A stretch of DNA of 32,242 nt from Bradyrhizobium sp. (GTDB lineage Bacteria > Pseudomonadota > Alphaproteobacteria > Rhizobiales > Xanthobacteraceae). Location of the stretch: the NCBI GenBank assembly GCA_021732175.1, contig JAKFVP010000271.1:1-32242 (forward strand). The letters are read 5' to 3'. This document shows, one piece after another, positions 16,775-24,634 of the stretch (positions within the stretch are counted from its first letter, which is position 1; the number at the start of each line of letters is the position of its first letter). The notes beneath the pieces were generated by a model that worked only from the letters and a program-made list of their open reading frames with translations, had not been told where the DNA came from and did no database searches. The translations under genes were made by a program, and so were the position numbers.

Positions 16775-16781
16775 ATGTTCC
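16706..16781. repeat. Near-duplicate 25-bp direct repeat containing a CATGTTCC palindrome
   Basis: Copy 1 at 16706-16731 and copy 2 at 16757-16781 share ATTTRCCGCGAGCC, a few variable bases, and CATGTTCC, with start points 51 bp apart. Copy 1 runs into GGAACATG, so 16724-16740 is a perfect inverted repeat, CATGTTCC-C-GGAACATG. The second copy overlaps the likely start codon of the small gene at 16775. This could be an operator pair or a local duplication. Confidence 0.5.
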
Positions 16782-17047
16782 GAGAAAACGTTCCTATCGC
16801 CTACGACGCTCCTGCCGACCTCAAGAAATGGCCATCGCTGAAGAACGAGCGCCTGGACAGCAGTGAGCCGTACATGGTGCACACGGGCACGCTGGCGGAC
16901 TGCATCAAGGAATTGCTCGCCAAGCCGATCAAGCAGCTCAAGCTTTACGACATCGTCACCGAGCCGCAGAAGGCATTCACGACCGGCGTGCTATCCCCGG
17001 GCGATGCCGCCGAGATCGCGATGCGCCGGGATTTCCCCAAGGGCTAA
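16775..17047 (+). CDS. Small hypothetical protein (about 90 aa)
   Basis: An ORF of 90 residues from ATG 16775. It contains DLKKWPSLKNERLDSSEPYMVHTGTLADCI, then KELLAKPIKQLKLYDIVT, and ends in MRRDFPKG. The pattern of a W-P segment, EPYM, TGTL and LLAKP resembles a small uncharacterised protein I associate with Bradyrhizobium, so I think it is real, but I can name no function. There is no signal peptide, membrane segment or metal-binding cluster. No good ribosome site precedes it, and the frame remains open upstream to 16622. Its stop overlaps the stop of the GST gene on the other strand by 3 bp, so the two are convergent. Confidence 0.55.
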   Translation: MFRENVPIAYDAPADLKKWPSLKNERLDSSEPYMVHTGTLADCIKELLAKPIKQLKLYDIVTEPQKAFTTGVLSPGDAAEIAMRRDFPKG

Positions 17048-18048
17048 GCGAGGTGCTGCCAACAGCCGGTGCGTTCCAGCACCGGCCGCAGCGCTGACCG
17101 CGATGACGCGTCGAGCACGGCAAATTTCTCCCGCAATTGCTGCAGGCATTTGACCTGGTATTTGAACGGCGCCAGCGCGTAAGGCAGGCCCCAGACCTTC
17201 ATCTCCAGCCGATCAAGTCCCTTCGCAAAAGCCTGCTCATTGGCGACCAGGAACGGCAGATAGAGTTCGCCGGCAATCCTGAGCAGTGCCTCTGCCACGC
17301 CGCCGAGCGCCTGCGCGCGCGGAGCCCATTCACCCTCGACACCGGACGCATCATCGAGCCGCCGCACCCAGTGATCGGTGAACGGCGCCACCTCGCGCAT
17401 GATCCGCATCGGCGTCGGGTCCGTCGCCATCTCGCTGAGCTGGCCGAACCAGGCGAAATCGGCGAGCGAAGGCCGGCTGCCGAACAGATATTTGTTCATG
17501 CCGACATGCGGCTCGAATGCGGCCAGGATGCGCCGATAGCTCTCCTCCAGCAACGGCTTGTTCTCCTCCGTCGCACCGAGAATGACCATGCGCGAAATCT
17601 GCCGCTTGCGGAATTCCTCGATCTCCTGCGCGCTGCCGGTCTCGGCGTCCGAGGTCGACCATTCTTCGCCGGCCCAGCGCGAGACATAGGCCTGGTCTTC
17701 CGGATCCCACCAGCGAAACAGGAACAGCGGCTTCACCGCCCATTCGTCAGCGAGGTCTTCCAGCAGGTCGCAGACGAAGCCGACCGCCTTGTCCTCGGGG
17801 ATAACCGAGCGTTCCCGGTGGCGCGCCTCCAGGTCATAGGCCAGCGTCGTGGTCTCGCCGCGATAGCTGCCGTCGGGGTATTGCAGCACCGGGATCAGCA
17901 TCGGCTTGAGATGCGCGGTCGCCGCACGCAGCGCCTTGGTCATGATCACCCAGTCGAAGGGGATGCGGCGATAGCGCAAGAGGGCGCGCAGCTTGATCGC
18001 ATAGGGCGACGCGGTCGATCCGATCAGCCGGTAGCGTCCTTCCGTCAT
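17044..18048 (-). CDS. Glutathione S-transferase family protein
   Basis: A 334-residue protein, longer than a usual cytosolic GST (200-230). The N-terminal thioredoxin-like domain begins YRLIGSTASPYAIKLRALLRYRRIPFDW, with SPY at the glutathione-contact turn. PVLQYPDGSYRGETTTLAYDLE holds the cis-Pro and the E-T/S pair that binds the gamma-glutamyl group. The C-terminal helical domain contains NKYLFGSRPSLADFAWFGQL, the standard GST-C motif. About 100 extra residues follow it. The start is ATG 18048 behind GGGAGGGGG. It diverges from the second BVMO across 134 bp, where I see no clear operator. It may conjugate or isomerise an electrophilic product of the neighbouring oxygenases. The substrate is unknown. 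Confidence 0.85.
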   Translation of the reverse strand: MTEGRYRLIGSTASPYAIKLRALLRYRRIPFDWVIMTKALRAATAHLKPMLIPVLQYPDGSYRGETTTLAYDLEARHRERSVIPEDKAVGFVCDLLEDLADEWAVKPLFLFRWWDPEDQAYVSRWAGEEWSTSDAETGSAQEIEEFRKRQISRMVILGATEENKPLLEESYRRILAAFEPHVGMNKYLFGSRPSLADFAWFGQLSEMATDPTPMRIMREVAPFTDHWVRRLDDASGVEGEWAPRAQALGGVAEALLRIAGELYLPFLVANEQAFAKGLDRLEMKVWGLPYALAPFKYQVKCLQQLREKFAVLDASSRSALRPVLERTGCWQHLA

Positions 18049-18182
18049 GCCCCCTCCCGCGGGATTTATTTCCTCATAGTTTCGCCAGCCACACGAAAAT
18101 CTGCAACCGCCATGCTTGCAGGGCATTTGTTCCCCGGCAGCGGAACGGCTAGCCTTCCCGAAACAAAAGGGGAAACGCCGGA

Positions 18183-19802
18183 GTGACCGCCTCACCGCCG
18201 AATTCCGCCCTCGACTTCGACGCCATCATCATCGGCGCCGGGCTGTCGGGCATGTACCAGCTCTACCGGCTGCGCGAGCTGGGCCTGCGCACCCGCGTGT
18301 TCGAGGCCGGCACCGATGTCGGCGGCACCTGGTACTGGAATCGCTATCCCGGCGCGCGCTTCGATTCCGAGAGCTATTCCTACGGCTTCTCCTTCTCCAA
18401 GGAGTTGCTGGAAGAGTGGGAATGGTCCGAGCACTTTGCCGGCCAGCCGGAGACGCTGCGCTACTGCAACTTCGTCGCCGACAAGCTCGACCTGCGCCGC
18501 GACATCCAGTTCAGGAGCCGGGTCACGTCAGCGATCTACAACGAGGATACGCGAAGCTGGCGTATCACGCTGGAGGACGGCAGCGCCTTCACCTGCCGAT
18601 TCCTCGTCACCGCCATCGGACCGCTGTCGACGCCGACACTGCCGCGGATCGAAGGCCGCGACTCCTTCAAGGGACAGGCCTTCCACACCGCGCGCTGGCC
18701 GAAAGAGCCGGTCGATTTCGCCGGCAAGCGCGTCGCCGTGATCGGCACCGGCGCGACCGGCATCCAGACCATCCAGACCATCGCCGCGGAAGTCGGCCAT
18801 CTCACCGTGTTCCAGCGCACGGCGAACTGGGCGGCACCGCTGCACAACGGCAAGATCGACGCCGAGACGCAGGCGAAGATCAAGGCGAGCTATCCCGAGA
18901 TTTTCGCCCGCTGCCAGGAAACCTTTGCCTGCTTCATCCATACGCCTGACCCGCGTGGCGCGTTCGAGGTGTCCGACGCCGAGCGCGAGGCGCATTATGA
19001 GAAGCTCTATGGCGAGCGCGGCTTCGGCATCTGGCAGGGCAATTTCCGCGACATACTGATCGACAAGGCGGCCAATGCCACCATCAGCGATTTCATCGCG
19101 CGCAAGATCCGCGAGCGGGTCAAGGATCAGAAGACCGCGGAGAAGCTGATCCCGAAGAACCACGGCTTTGGCACGCGGCGGCTGCCGCTGGAGACCTTCT
19201 ATTACGAGGTCTACAACCGGCCCAATGTCGAGCTCGTCGATATCTCGGAGACGCCGATCGAGCGGATCACGCCGAAGGGTATCAAGACCAGCGAGAAGGA
19301 ATACGAATTCGACATCATCATCTACGCCACCGGCTTCGACGCCATCACCGGCAGTTTCGACAGGATCGATTTCCGCGGCGCCGGCGGACTGAAGCTGAAG
19401 GACGCATGGAAGAGCGGGCCGGAAACCTATCTCGGCCTGATGGTGCACGGCTTCCCCAACATGATCATGGTCATGGGGCCGCACACCGCGCTCGGCAACA
19501 TCCCGCGCAGTATCGAATACAGCGTCGATTGGGTCACCGGCCTGATGCGATTTGCGCGCGACAAGGGCCTGACGCGGCTGGAAGCAACGCCCGAAGGCGT
19601 CAAGGACTGGACCGATCATGTCAAGGAGATAGGCGTCGGCCTGCTTTCCTACGAAGTGGATTCCTGGATGACCGGCATCAACCGCAATGTCGAGGGCAAG
19701 ACGACCCGCATCGTCGCGCGCTACGCGGGCAGCGCGCCGGACTATCGCGCGCGGTGCGACGAAGTGGCGGCGAAGGGATACAGCGAGTTGACGCTGGCCT
19801 AG
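18183..19802 (+). CDS. Baeyer-Villiger monooxygenase (cyclohexanone/phenylacetone monooxygenase type)
   Basis: A 539-residue type I BVMO close to the 540-residue norm. The FAD motif GAGLSG is at 18-23, the canonical fingerprint FKGQAFHTARWP is complete at 162-173 (His168, Trp172), and the NADP motif GTGATG is at 188-193. The GGTWYWNRYPGARFDSES signature after the first domain is also standard. The start is GTG 18183; AGGGG lies 9 nt upstream. Unlike the long BVMO at 13598 it has no N-terminal extension and keeps all canonical glycines, so the two are paralogues of different subfamilies rather than a recent duplication. It is expected to turn a cyclic or linear ketone into a lactone or ester with NADPH and O2. 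Confidence 0.93.
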   Translation: MTASPPNSALDFDAIIIGAGLSGMYQLYRLRELGLRTRVFEAGTDVGGTWYWNRYPGARFDSESYSYGFSFSKELLEEWEWSEHFAGQPETLRYCNFVADKLDLRRDIQFRSRVTSAIYNEDTRSWRITLEDGSAFTCRFLVTAIGPLSTPTLPRIEGRDSFKGQAFHTARWPKEPVDFAGKRVAVIGTGATGIQTIQTIAAEVGHLTVFQRTANWAAPLHNGKIDAETQAKIKASYPEIFARCQETFACFIHTPDPRGAFEVSDAEREAHYEKLYGERGFGIWQGNFRDILIDKAANATISDFIARKIRERVKDQKTAEKLIPKNHGFGTRRLPLETFYYEVYNRPNVELVDISETPIERITPKGIKTSEKEYEFDIIIYATGFDAITGSFDRIDFRGAGGLKLKDAWKSGPETYLGLMVHGFPNMIMVMGPHTALGNIPRSIEYSVDWVTGLMRFARDKGLTRLEATPEGVKDWTDHVKEIGVGLLSYEVDSWMTGINRNVEGKTTRIVARYAGSAPDYRARCDEVAAKGYSELTLA

Positions 19803-19840
19803 CGGGTGCCGAGGTTGATTGAAGTGGCACGGCATCGGGA

Positions 19841-19965
19841 TTCACCTCTCCCATTGGGAGAGGTCGGCGCGTAGCGCCGGGTGAGGGGTCACGGTCTCTC
19901 GTGGGATGCGCCCCCTCACCCGGATTGCTTCGCAATCCGACCTCTCCCCGCTGGGGAGAGGTGAA
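19841..19965. repeat. Palindromic intergenic repeat (CACCTCTCC family)
   Basis: A 125-bp element with outer arms TTCACCTCTCCC and GGGAGAGGTGAA. Inside are GGGTGAGGGG with CCCCTCACCC, and GGATTGCTTCGCAATCC, all self-complementary. I know this class of element as common in Bradyrhizobium and relatives. It is placed after the BVMO stop, and transcribed it would fold into long stems and may end or protect the mRNA. The rest of 19803-20072 holds nothing I recognise. Confidence 0.75.
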
Positions 19966-20072
19966 CTGACCCGCACGAAGTTTGAGCACGCCCTGCCGCT
20001 AATTTGAACGCCCATGACGCCGCCAAATGGCGGATGCTGGCATGCCGGCATTTGAAGCCATTGGGGCGTCAC

Positions 20073-21014
20073 ATGAAGACGTTCATTCGCTTTGTGGAAC
20101 TATGGGTGCCGGACCACACGCGCACCAGGCTCGAATTCGGCGGCTGCCTCTGCAGCGCCGAATATGCCGAGTTCAAGGCGGTCAGCGAAAACGCGCTGTT
20201 TGCCTATGACGAGGGCCTGCCCGGCAAGGCGTGGGCGAGCGGGCATCCGGTCATCCTGACCAAGTTCGCGAATTCCTATTTCAAGCGCACCGACGAGGCG
20301 ATCGAGGCCGGGCTGACCTGCGGCGTCGCGCTGCCGGTGTTTGCCGGCGAATTCCTGATGGCCGTGATGGTGCTGTTCTGCGGTGACGACGAGAAACACG
20401 TCGGCGCCATCGAGCTCTGGCACAACGATGCCGAGCGCTCGCACGAGATGGCGCTGGTCGACGGCTATTACGGCACCGCCGACATGTTCGAGTTCAATTC
20501 CCGGCACACAAGATTTCCGAGGGGCTTTGGCCTTCCTGGCCGGACCTGGAAGGCCGGCATGCCGCTGATCGTGAAGGACCTCCACAATTCCAAGGCGTTC
20601 CTGCGCTGGGAGGAAGCCTCCGAGATCGGCATCAATTGCGGCGTCGGCATTCCCTATCACACCGGCGAGCGCGAAACCTGGGTGATGACCTTCCTCTCGG
20701 CGCAGGCCACGCCGATCGCGCTGCGCTTCGAGATATGGGTGCCCAATGAAGCACGCGACGCGCTGGTGTTCCAGTCCGGCGATTGCAGCAAGGGCGCCGA
20801 CCTCGATTCACTTTATGCCGGAAAGAGCATCGCCAAGGGCGAAGGCTCCATCGGCGGCGCGTGGGCAACCGGCATGCCCGCAATCAACGAGCATCTCAAG
20901 GTCGACGGCTGCGTCGCCGCGGCGCTGGCGCGCACCGCCGGCATGCACCAGATCGTGGTGTTGCCGGTGATCGAGGGAGCCCGGCTCAAGGCGGTGCTGG
21001 CGTGGTATTTGTAA
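20073..21014 (+). CDS. Protein of three tandem GAF-like repeats, function unknown
   Basis: A 313-residue protein made of three related units of about 100 residues and nothing else. Each opens with an ELW/EIW-type strand (VELWVPD at 8-14, IELWHND at 113-119, FEIWVPN at 219-225). Each then has a GLPG-type loop with AxG(H/M)P (EGLPGKAWASGHPVI, FGLPGRTWKAGMPLI, EGSIGGAWATGMPAI), and each ends in a hydrophobic ALPV/GIPY/VLPV strand. The loop is typical of GAF domains. Repeats 1 and 2 keep a Cys-Gly (LTCG, INCG), which repeat 3 lacks. There is no kinase, cyclase, HTH or transmembrane segment, so it may be a small-molecule sensor working through a partner. ATG 20073 is chosen because it begins at the first repeat; a TTG at 20004 would add 23 residues. 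Confidence 0.75.
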   Translation: MKTFIRFVELWVPDHTRTRLEFGGCLCSAEYAEFKAVSENALFAYDEGLPGKAWASGHPVILTKFANSYFKRTDEAIEAGLTCGVALPVFAGEFLMAVMVLFCGDDEKHVGAIELWHNDAERSHEMALVDGYYGTADMFEFNSRHTRFPRGFGLPGRTWKAGMPLIVKDLHNSKAFLRWEEASEIGINCGVGIPYHTGERETWVMTFLSAQATPIALRFEIWVPNEARDALVFQSGDCSKGADLDSLYAGKSIAKGEGSIGGAWATGMPAINEHLKVDGCVAAALARTAGMHQIVVLPVIEGARLKAVLAWYL

Positions 21015-21033
21015 GGAGCCCCGGTTCTCACCC

Positions 21034-21123
21034 CGTCATTGCGAGCGAAGCGAAGCAATCCAGCTTCCTTCACCGCGGACGCAAAGCTGGATTGCTTCGT
21101 CGCTTACGCTCCTCGCAATGACG
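21034..21123. repeat. Palindromic intergenic repeat (CGTCATTGCGAGC family), copy 1
   Basis: A 90-bp inverted repeat running from CGTCATTGCGAGCG to CTCGCAATGACG, with inner arms GCAATCCAGCTT and AAGCTGGATTGC. It lies between the convergent GAF-repeat and carboxylase genes and could serve as a two-way transcription end. A second copy is at 29755-29849. I recognise this family as abundant in Bradyrhizobium and Rhodopseudomonas. Confidence 0.8.
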
Positions 21124-21132
21124 GAGTAACCG

Positions 21133-24100
21133 TCACCACGCGTCGATGCACGGCCGCTTCTTGTGCGTGCGCGGTTCGGTCTTCGGCACCGAGCGCAGGC
21201 CAGACATAATCCAGTGCCTTGTATCGGCGGGATCGATCACCTCGTCGATCTCAAGCACGGATGCAATCGAGACCGCCTTGCCGTTGGCATAGAGCTCGGC
21301 GACCTTGGCCTTGTAGTAATTCTCGCGCTCGACGGGATCGGCGATCGCCTCCATCTCCTTGCGGAAGCCGAGCCGGACATAGCCTTCCAGCCCCATGCCG
21401 CCGAATTCACCGGTCGGCCACGCCACGGTGAAGAAGGAGGCGTGGAAGCCGCCGCCGATCATCGACTGCGCGCCGAGGCCATAGCCCTTGCGCAGGACGA
21501 TGCCGAACAACGGCACGGTGAGGCTCGCGCCGGTCACGAACATCCGCGCGACATGGCGCACGATCGCGGTCTTCTCCGCTTCGGGCCCCACCATGAAGCC
21601 GGGCGTGTCGCACAGCGACACGATCGGGATGTCGAACGCATCGCAGAGCTGCAGGAAACGCGCCGCCTTGTCGCCGGCCGGCGCGTCGATAGCGCCGCCG
21701 AGATGCTTTGGATTGTTCGCGATCAGGCCGAACGGCTTGCCTTCGATGCGGATGAAGGCCGTGATCATGCCGACGCCGAAATCCTTCCGGAGCTCCAGCA
21801 CCGAGCCTTCGTCGGCGAGAAGATCGATGACGGTTCTGATATCGTACACGCGCAGGCGGTTTTCCGGGATCGCGCGGCGCAGCAGGCGCTGGTCGGCGGC
21901 CTTGAAATCCTTCACCGCGCCCTGGAAATAGGAGAGATATTTTTGCGCGACCGCGGTCGCCTCCTCCTCGTCCTCGACCAGAATATCGACCACGCCGTTC
22001 GGCGACTGGAACGATACCGGGCCGACCTCGGCCGGATGATAGACGCCGAGCCCGCCGCCTTCGATCATGGCCGGGCCACCCATGCCGATCGACGCATTCT
22101 TCGTGGCGATGATGACATCGCAACAGCCGAGCATCGCGGCATTGCCGGCAAAGCAATAGCCGGAGACGATGCCGACCACTGGCACCAGACCCGAGAGCCT
22201 CGCGAATTGCACGAAGGATGGTCCGTCGAGGCCGGTCATCCCCAGCCGATCGGTGTCGCCCGGCCGGCCGCCGCCGCCCTCGCCATAGAACACCAGCGGC
22301 AACCGCCACTGCTCCGTCAACGTGAGCATGCGGTCGATCTTCTTGTGGTTCATATGGCCTTGCGTGCCCGCGAGCACGGTGTAGTCGTAGGCGATCACCA
22401 TGCAGCGCGCGCCTTCCGGGCCAAATTTGTCGGCATTCACGGTGGCAACGCCCGAGATCAGGCCGTCGGCCGGGGTATTCTGAATGAGGTCCTCGACCTT
22501 GCGCCGGCGGCGCTGCGCCGCGATCGCCAGCGAGCCGTATTCGACAAAGGAGTTTTGATCGACCAGCTGGGCGATGTTCTCGCGGGCGGTGCGCTGGTTG
22601 GTCTTGCGCCGCCGCTCCACTGCGCCGGGGCGGTTCTCGTCCTTCGTGATGGCGTGCCGGGCATTCAGCTCGGCGAGATCGGCGCGGATGTGATCGAGGT
22701 CGACCTCGGCTTCTTCTGCGACATCGTGCTCGTCGAGCTCGACCGGCTCGAGGAACAGGATTGCCTCGCCCTGCATTAGAGTGGTGCCGCTGCCGCTGGC
22801 GAGCCTCGTCACCTTGCCGCCATGCGGCGCGTTGACGAGATGCTCCATCTTCATGGATTCGAGCACGGCGATCTGCTGGCCGGGGCGAACGAGGTCGCCT
22901 TCCGCAACATCAATGCTGACGACAGTGCCCTGCAGCGGTGCGGGAACGGCGACCGAGCCCGCGGGACCCGCTGCCGTGGGCGCGGCGTCGACCGGCCCGG
23001 TCGCGCTGTGCGCCTCCTCGACCAGCAGCGATTCGACATTCTCCGCGGCGCCGACGAGATCGGCGATGTGGGTATCGATGAAGCCGGTGGAGATGCGATT
23101 GGCGGCGAAATCCGCATGCGAGAGGACCGCCGCGAGGAAGGAAATGTTGGTGGCAACGCCACCGATGCGGAATTCGCGCAGGGTGCGGATCGCCTTCTGC
23201 ACGGCATCGCGCCATTCGGCTGACGTGGAATGCACGATCACCTTGGCGAGCAGGGAATCGAATGCGGCGCTCGTCTTGTATCCGGAGTACCCAAATGTAT
23301 CGATGCGCACGCCGGGGCCCGACGGCAGGTCGAACATCGCCAGCGTACCGCCTGTCGGCTGCGTCGCGCCGGTCTCGTCCATGGTCTCCATGTTGACGCG
23401 AAGCTGGATGGCATAGCCGCGCGGCTTCGGCACGTAGGGTTGCGCCAGCCCGAGCGAGCCGAGCGTGACGCCGTCGGCGACGGCGAGTTGCGCCCGAACG
23501 AGGTCGATGCCCAGCACTTCCTCGGTCACGGTGTGCTCGACCTGCAGGCGCGGATTGGCCTCGATGAAGGCGAAGCGGTCGTCATTGCCGCTGGCCTCGT
23601 CATCGACGAGGAATTCGAAGGTGCCGAGATTGTCGTAATGCGCCGCGGCCGCGAGCTGTTTTGCCGCCTCGATGATGCGGGCGCGCAGCGCCTCGCTCAG
23701 CGAGGGGCTGGGGGCGACCTCGATGAGTTTCTGGTTGCGGCGCTGGATGGTGCATTCCCGTTCCCAGAGATGGCTGATCGCGCCATGGCGGTCGCCGACG
23801 ATCTGCACCTCGATGTGGCGCGCCTTGCGGATCAGCCGCTCGACATAGACATCGCCGCTGCCGAACGCGGCCATCGCCTCGGACTGGCAGCGCGCATAGG
23901 CTTCATCCAGCTTTGAGGGGTCGTCGACGATACGCATGCCGCGGCCGCCGCCACCGGCAATCGCCTTGATCATGATCGCGCTGTGCGAGACGAGGAAAGC
24001 GCGTGCTTCCTCCAGCGTGGTCGGGCCTTCCGTTCCCTCGATGATGGGAACGCCGGAACTCTTGGCGAGCGCCTTGGCCTTGGCCTTGTCGCCGAACAAT

Positions 24101-24432
24101 TCGAGCGCGTCCGGCGACGGGCCGACAAAGGTGATGGCCTCCTCGGCGCAGCGCCGCGCAAGGCCCACGTTCTCGCTGAGAAAACCGTAGCCGGGATGCA
24201 GCGCATCGCAGCCGGTCGCCTTGGCGGCCGCAATGACAGCCTCGATGTCGAGATAGGCGCGTGCACCTCGGCCGGGGATATCGTGGCTTTCATCGGCCCG
24301 GCGCACATGCAGCGAGGCGGCATCGTCGGCCGGATGGATCGCAACCGTGGCAAGCCCCGCTTCACTGGCGGCGCGCGCAATGCGGATGGCGATCTCGCCG
24401 CGATTGGCGATCAGCAGCTTCTTGAAAGGCAT
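21133..24432 (-). CDS. Single-chain biotin-dependent acyl-CoA carboxylase (BC-BCCP-CT fusion)
   Basis: A 1099-residue protein holding a whole acyl-CoA carboxylase. Residues 1-450 are biotin carboxylase, with IANRGEIAIRI, the ATP loop AGGGGRGM (about 159-166) and EANPRLQVEH (291-300). About 495-565 is the biotin carrier domain, with biotinylated Lys528 in ESMKMEH. About 600-1099 is the carboxyltransferase, with paired glycine-rich crotonase halves (for example GYCFAGNAAMLG and GKPFGLIANNPKHLGGAID). This order and length match the homohexameric long-chain acyl-CoA carboxylases (LCC) described in Mycobacterium and Rhodopseudomonas, rather than two-subunit propionyl-CoA carboxylases. It adds CO2 to an acyl-CoA. 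The start is ATG 24432, with a weak GGCGGAAA site. Acyl length preference cannot be judged. It is 19 nt downstream of an ABC-permease remnant. Confidence 0.92.
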   Translation of the reverse strand: MPFKKLLIANRGEIAIRIARAASEAGLATVAIHPADDAASLHVRRADESHDIPGRGARAYLDIEAVIAAAKATGCDALHPGYGFLSENVGLARRCAEEAITFVGPSPDALELFGDKAKAKALAKSSGVPIIEGTEGPTTLEEARAFLVSHSAIMIKAIAGGGGRGMRIVDDPSKLDEAYARCQSEAMAAFGSGDVYVERLIRKARHIEVQIVGDRHGAISHLWERECTIQRRNQKLIEVAPSPSLSEALRARIIEAAKQLAAAAHYDNLGTFEFLVDDEASGNDDRFAFIEANPRLQVEHTVTEEVLGIDLVRAQLAVADGVTLGSLGLAQPYVPKPRGYAIQLRVNMETMDETGATQPTGGTLAMFDLPSGPGVRIDTFGYSGYKTSAAFDSLLAKVIVHSTSAEWRDAVQKAIRTLREFRIGGVATNISFLAAVLSHADFAANRISTGFIDTHIADLVGAAENVESLLVEEAHSATGPVDAAPTAAGPAGSVAVPAPLQGTVVSIDVAEGDLVRPGQQIAVLESMKMEHLVNAPHGGKVTRLASGSGTTLMQGEAILFLEPVELDEHDVAEEAEVDLDHIRADLAELNARHAITKDENRPGAVERRRKTNQRTARENIAQLVDQNSFVEYGSLAIAAQRRRRKVEDLIQNTPADGLISGVATVNADKFGPEGARCMVIAYDYTVLAGTQGHMNHKKIDRMLTLTEQWRLPLVFYGEGGGGRPGDTDRLGMTGLDGPSFVQFARLSGLVPVVGIVSGYCFAGNAAMLGCCDVIIATKNASIGMGGPAMIEGGGLGVYHPAEVGPVSFQSPNGVVDILVEDEEEATAVAQKYLSYFQGAVKDFKAADQRLLRRAIPENRLRVYDIRTVIDLLADEGSVLELRKDFGVGMITAFIRIEGKPFGLIANNPKHLGGAIDAPAGDKAARFLQLCDAFDIPIVSLCDTPGFMVGPEAEKTAIVRHVARMFVTGASLTVPLFGIVLRKGYGLGAQSMIGGGFHASFFTVAWPTGEFGGMGLEGYVRLGFRKEMEAIADPVERENYYKAKVAELYANGKAVSIASVLEIDEVIDPADTRHWIMSGLRSVPKTEPRTHKKRPCIDAW

Positions 24433-24451
24433 TGGTCGTTTCCGCCCTGAG

Positions 24452-24571
24452 TCAGCGATCCTTCATCGTGGGATCGAGCACGATGCGCAGGGATTCCCCA
24501 AGCGCATTGAATGCCAGCGAGACCACCAGAATGGCAAGCCCTGGCGCGTACATCTGCTCCGAACGGAATTT
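24452..24571 (-). pseudogene. C-terminal remnant of a DppC/OppC-type peptide ABC permease
   Basis: On the minus strand, in the gap between the amidohydrolase and carboxylase genes, a short frame ends at TGA 24454-24452. It reads YAPGLAILVVSLAFNALG, then ESLRIVLDPTMKDR. This matches the invariant end of oligopeptide/dipeptide permeases (pattern PGLAI..TVLAFNLLGDALRDVLDP). The frame opens only about 43 codons back, at a stop (24583-24581), and everything upstream in the family is missing. The carboxylase begins 19 nt after its stop, so an intact importer operon probably once ran into the carboxylase and was cut by a deletion or insertion. Confidence 0.7.
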
Positions 24572-24588
24572 TGTTCCGTTTCACGGAA
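24564..24588. promoter_or_regulatory. Three phased half-sites upstream of the carboxylase
   Basis: CGGAA (24564-24568), TTCCG (24574-24578) and CGGAA (24584-24588) start exactly 10 bp apart, alternating in orientation, in an AT-rich patch. This gives two overlapping inverted repeats on one face of the helix, a common arrangement for repressor dimers. It sits about 130-155 bp before the carboxylase start and at the edge of the permease remnant. No regulator is tied to it by sequence. Confidence 0.4.
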
Positions 24589-24634
24589 TTGAAACGAGCG
24601 GCATTTGCGCTCGAAATCCCGCGCAGAGGCGATG

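Noticed and set aside
21034..21123. Repeat as a possible CRISPR unit or IS end.
   Set aside because: It is a single palindrome with one distant copy, no regular spacers, no transposase and no target duplication.
21163..22779. A 538-codon plus-strand frame opposite the carboxylase.
   Set aside because: The opposite strand encodes an unmistakable carboxyltransferase domain; the plus-strand product has low-complexity composition and no motif.
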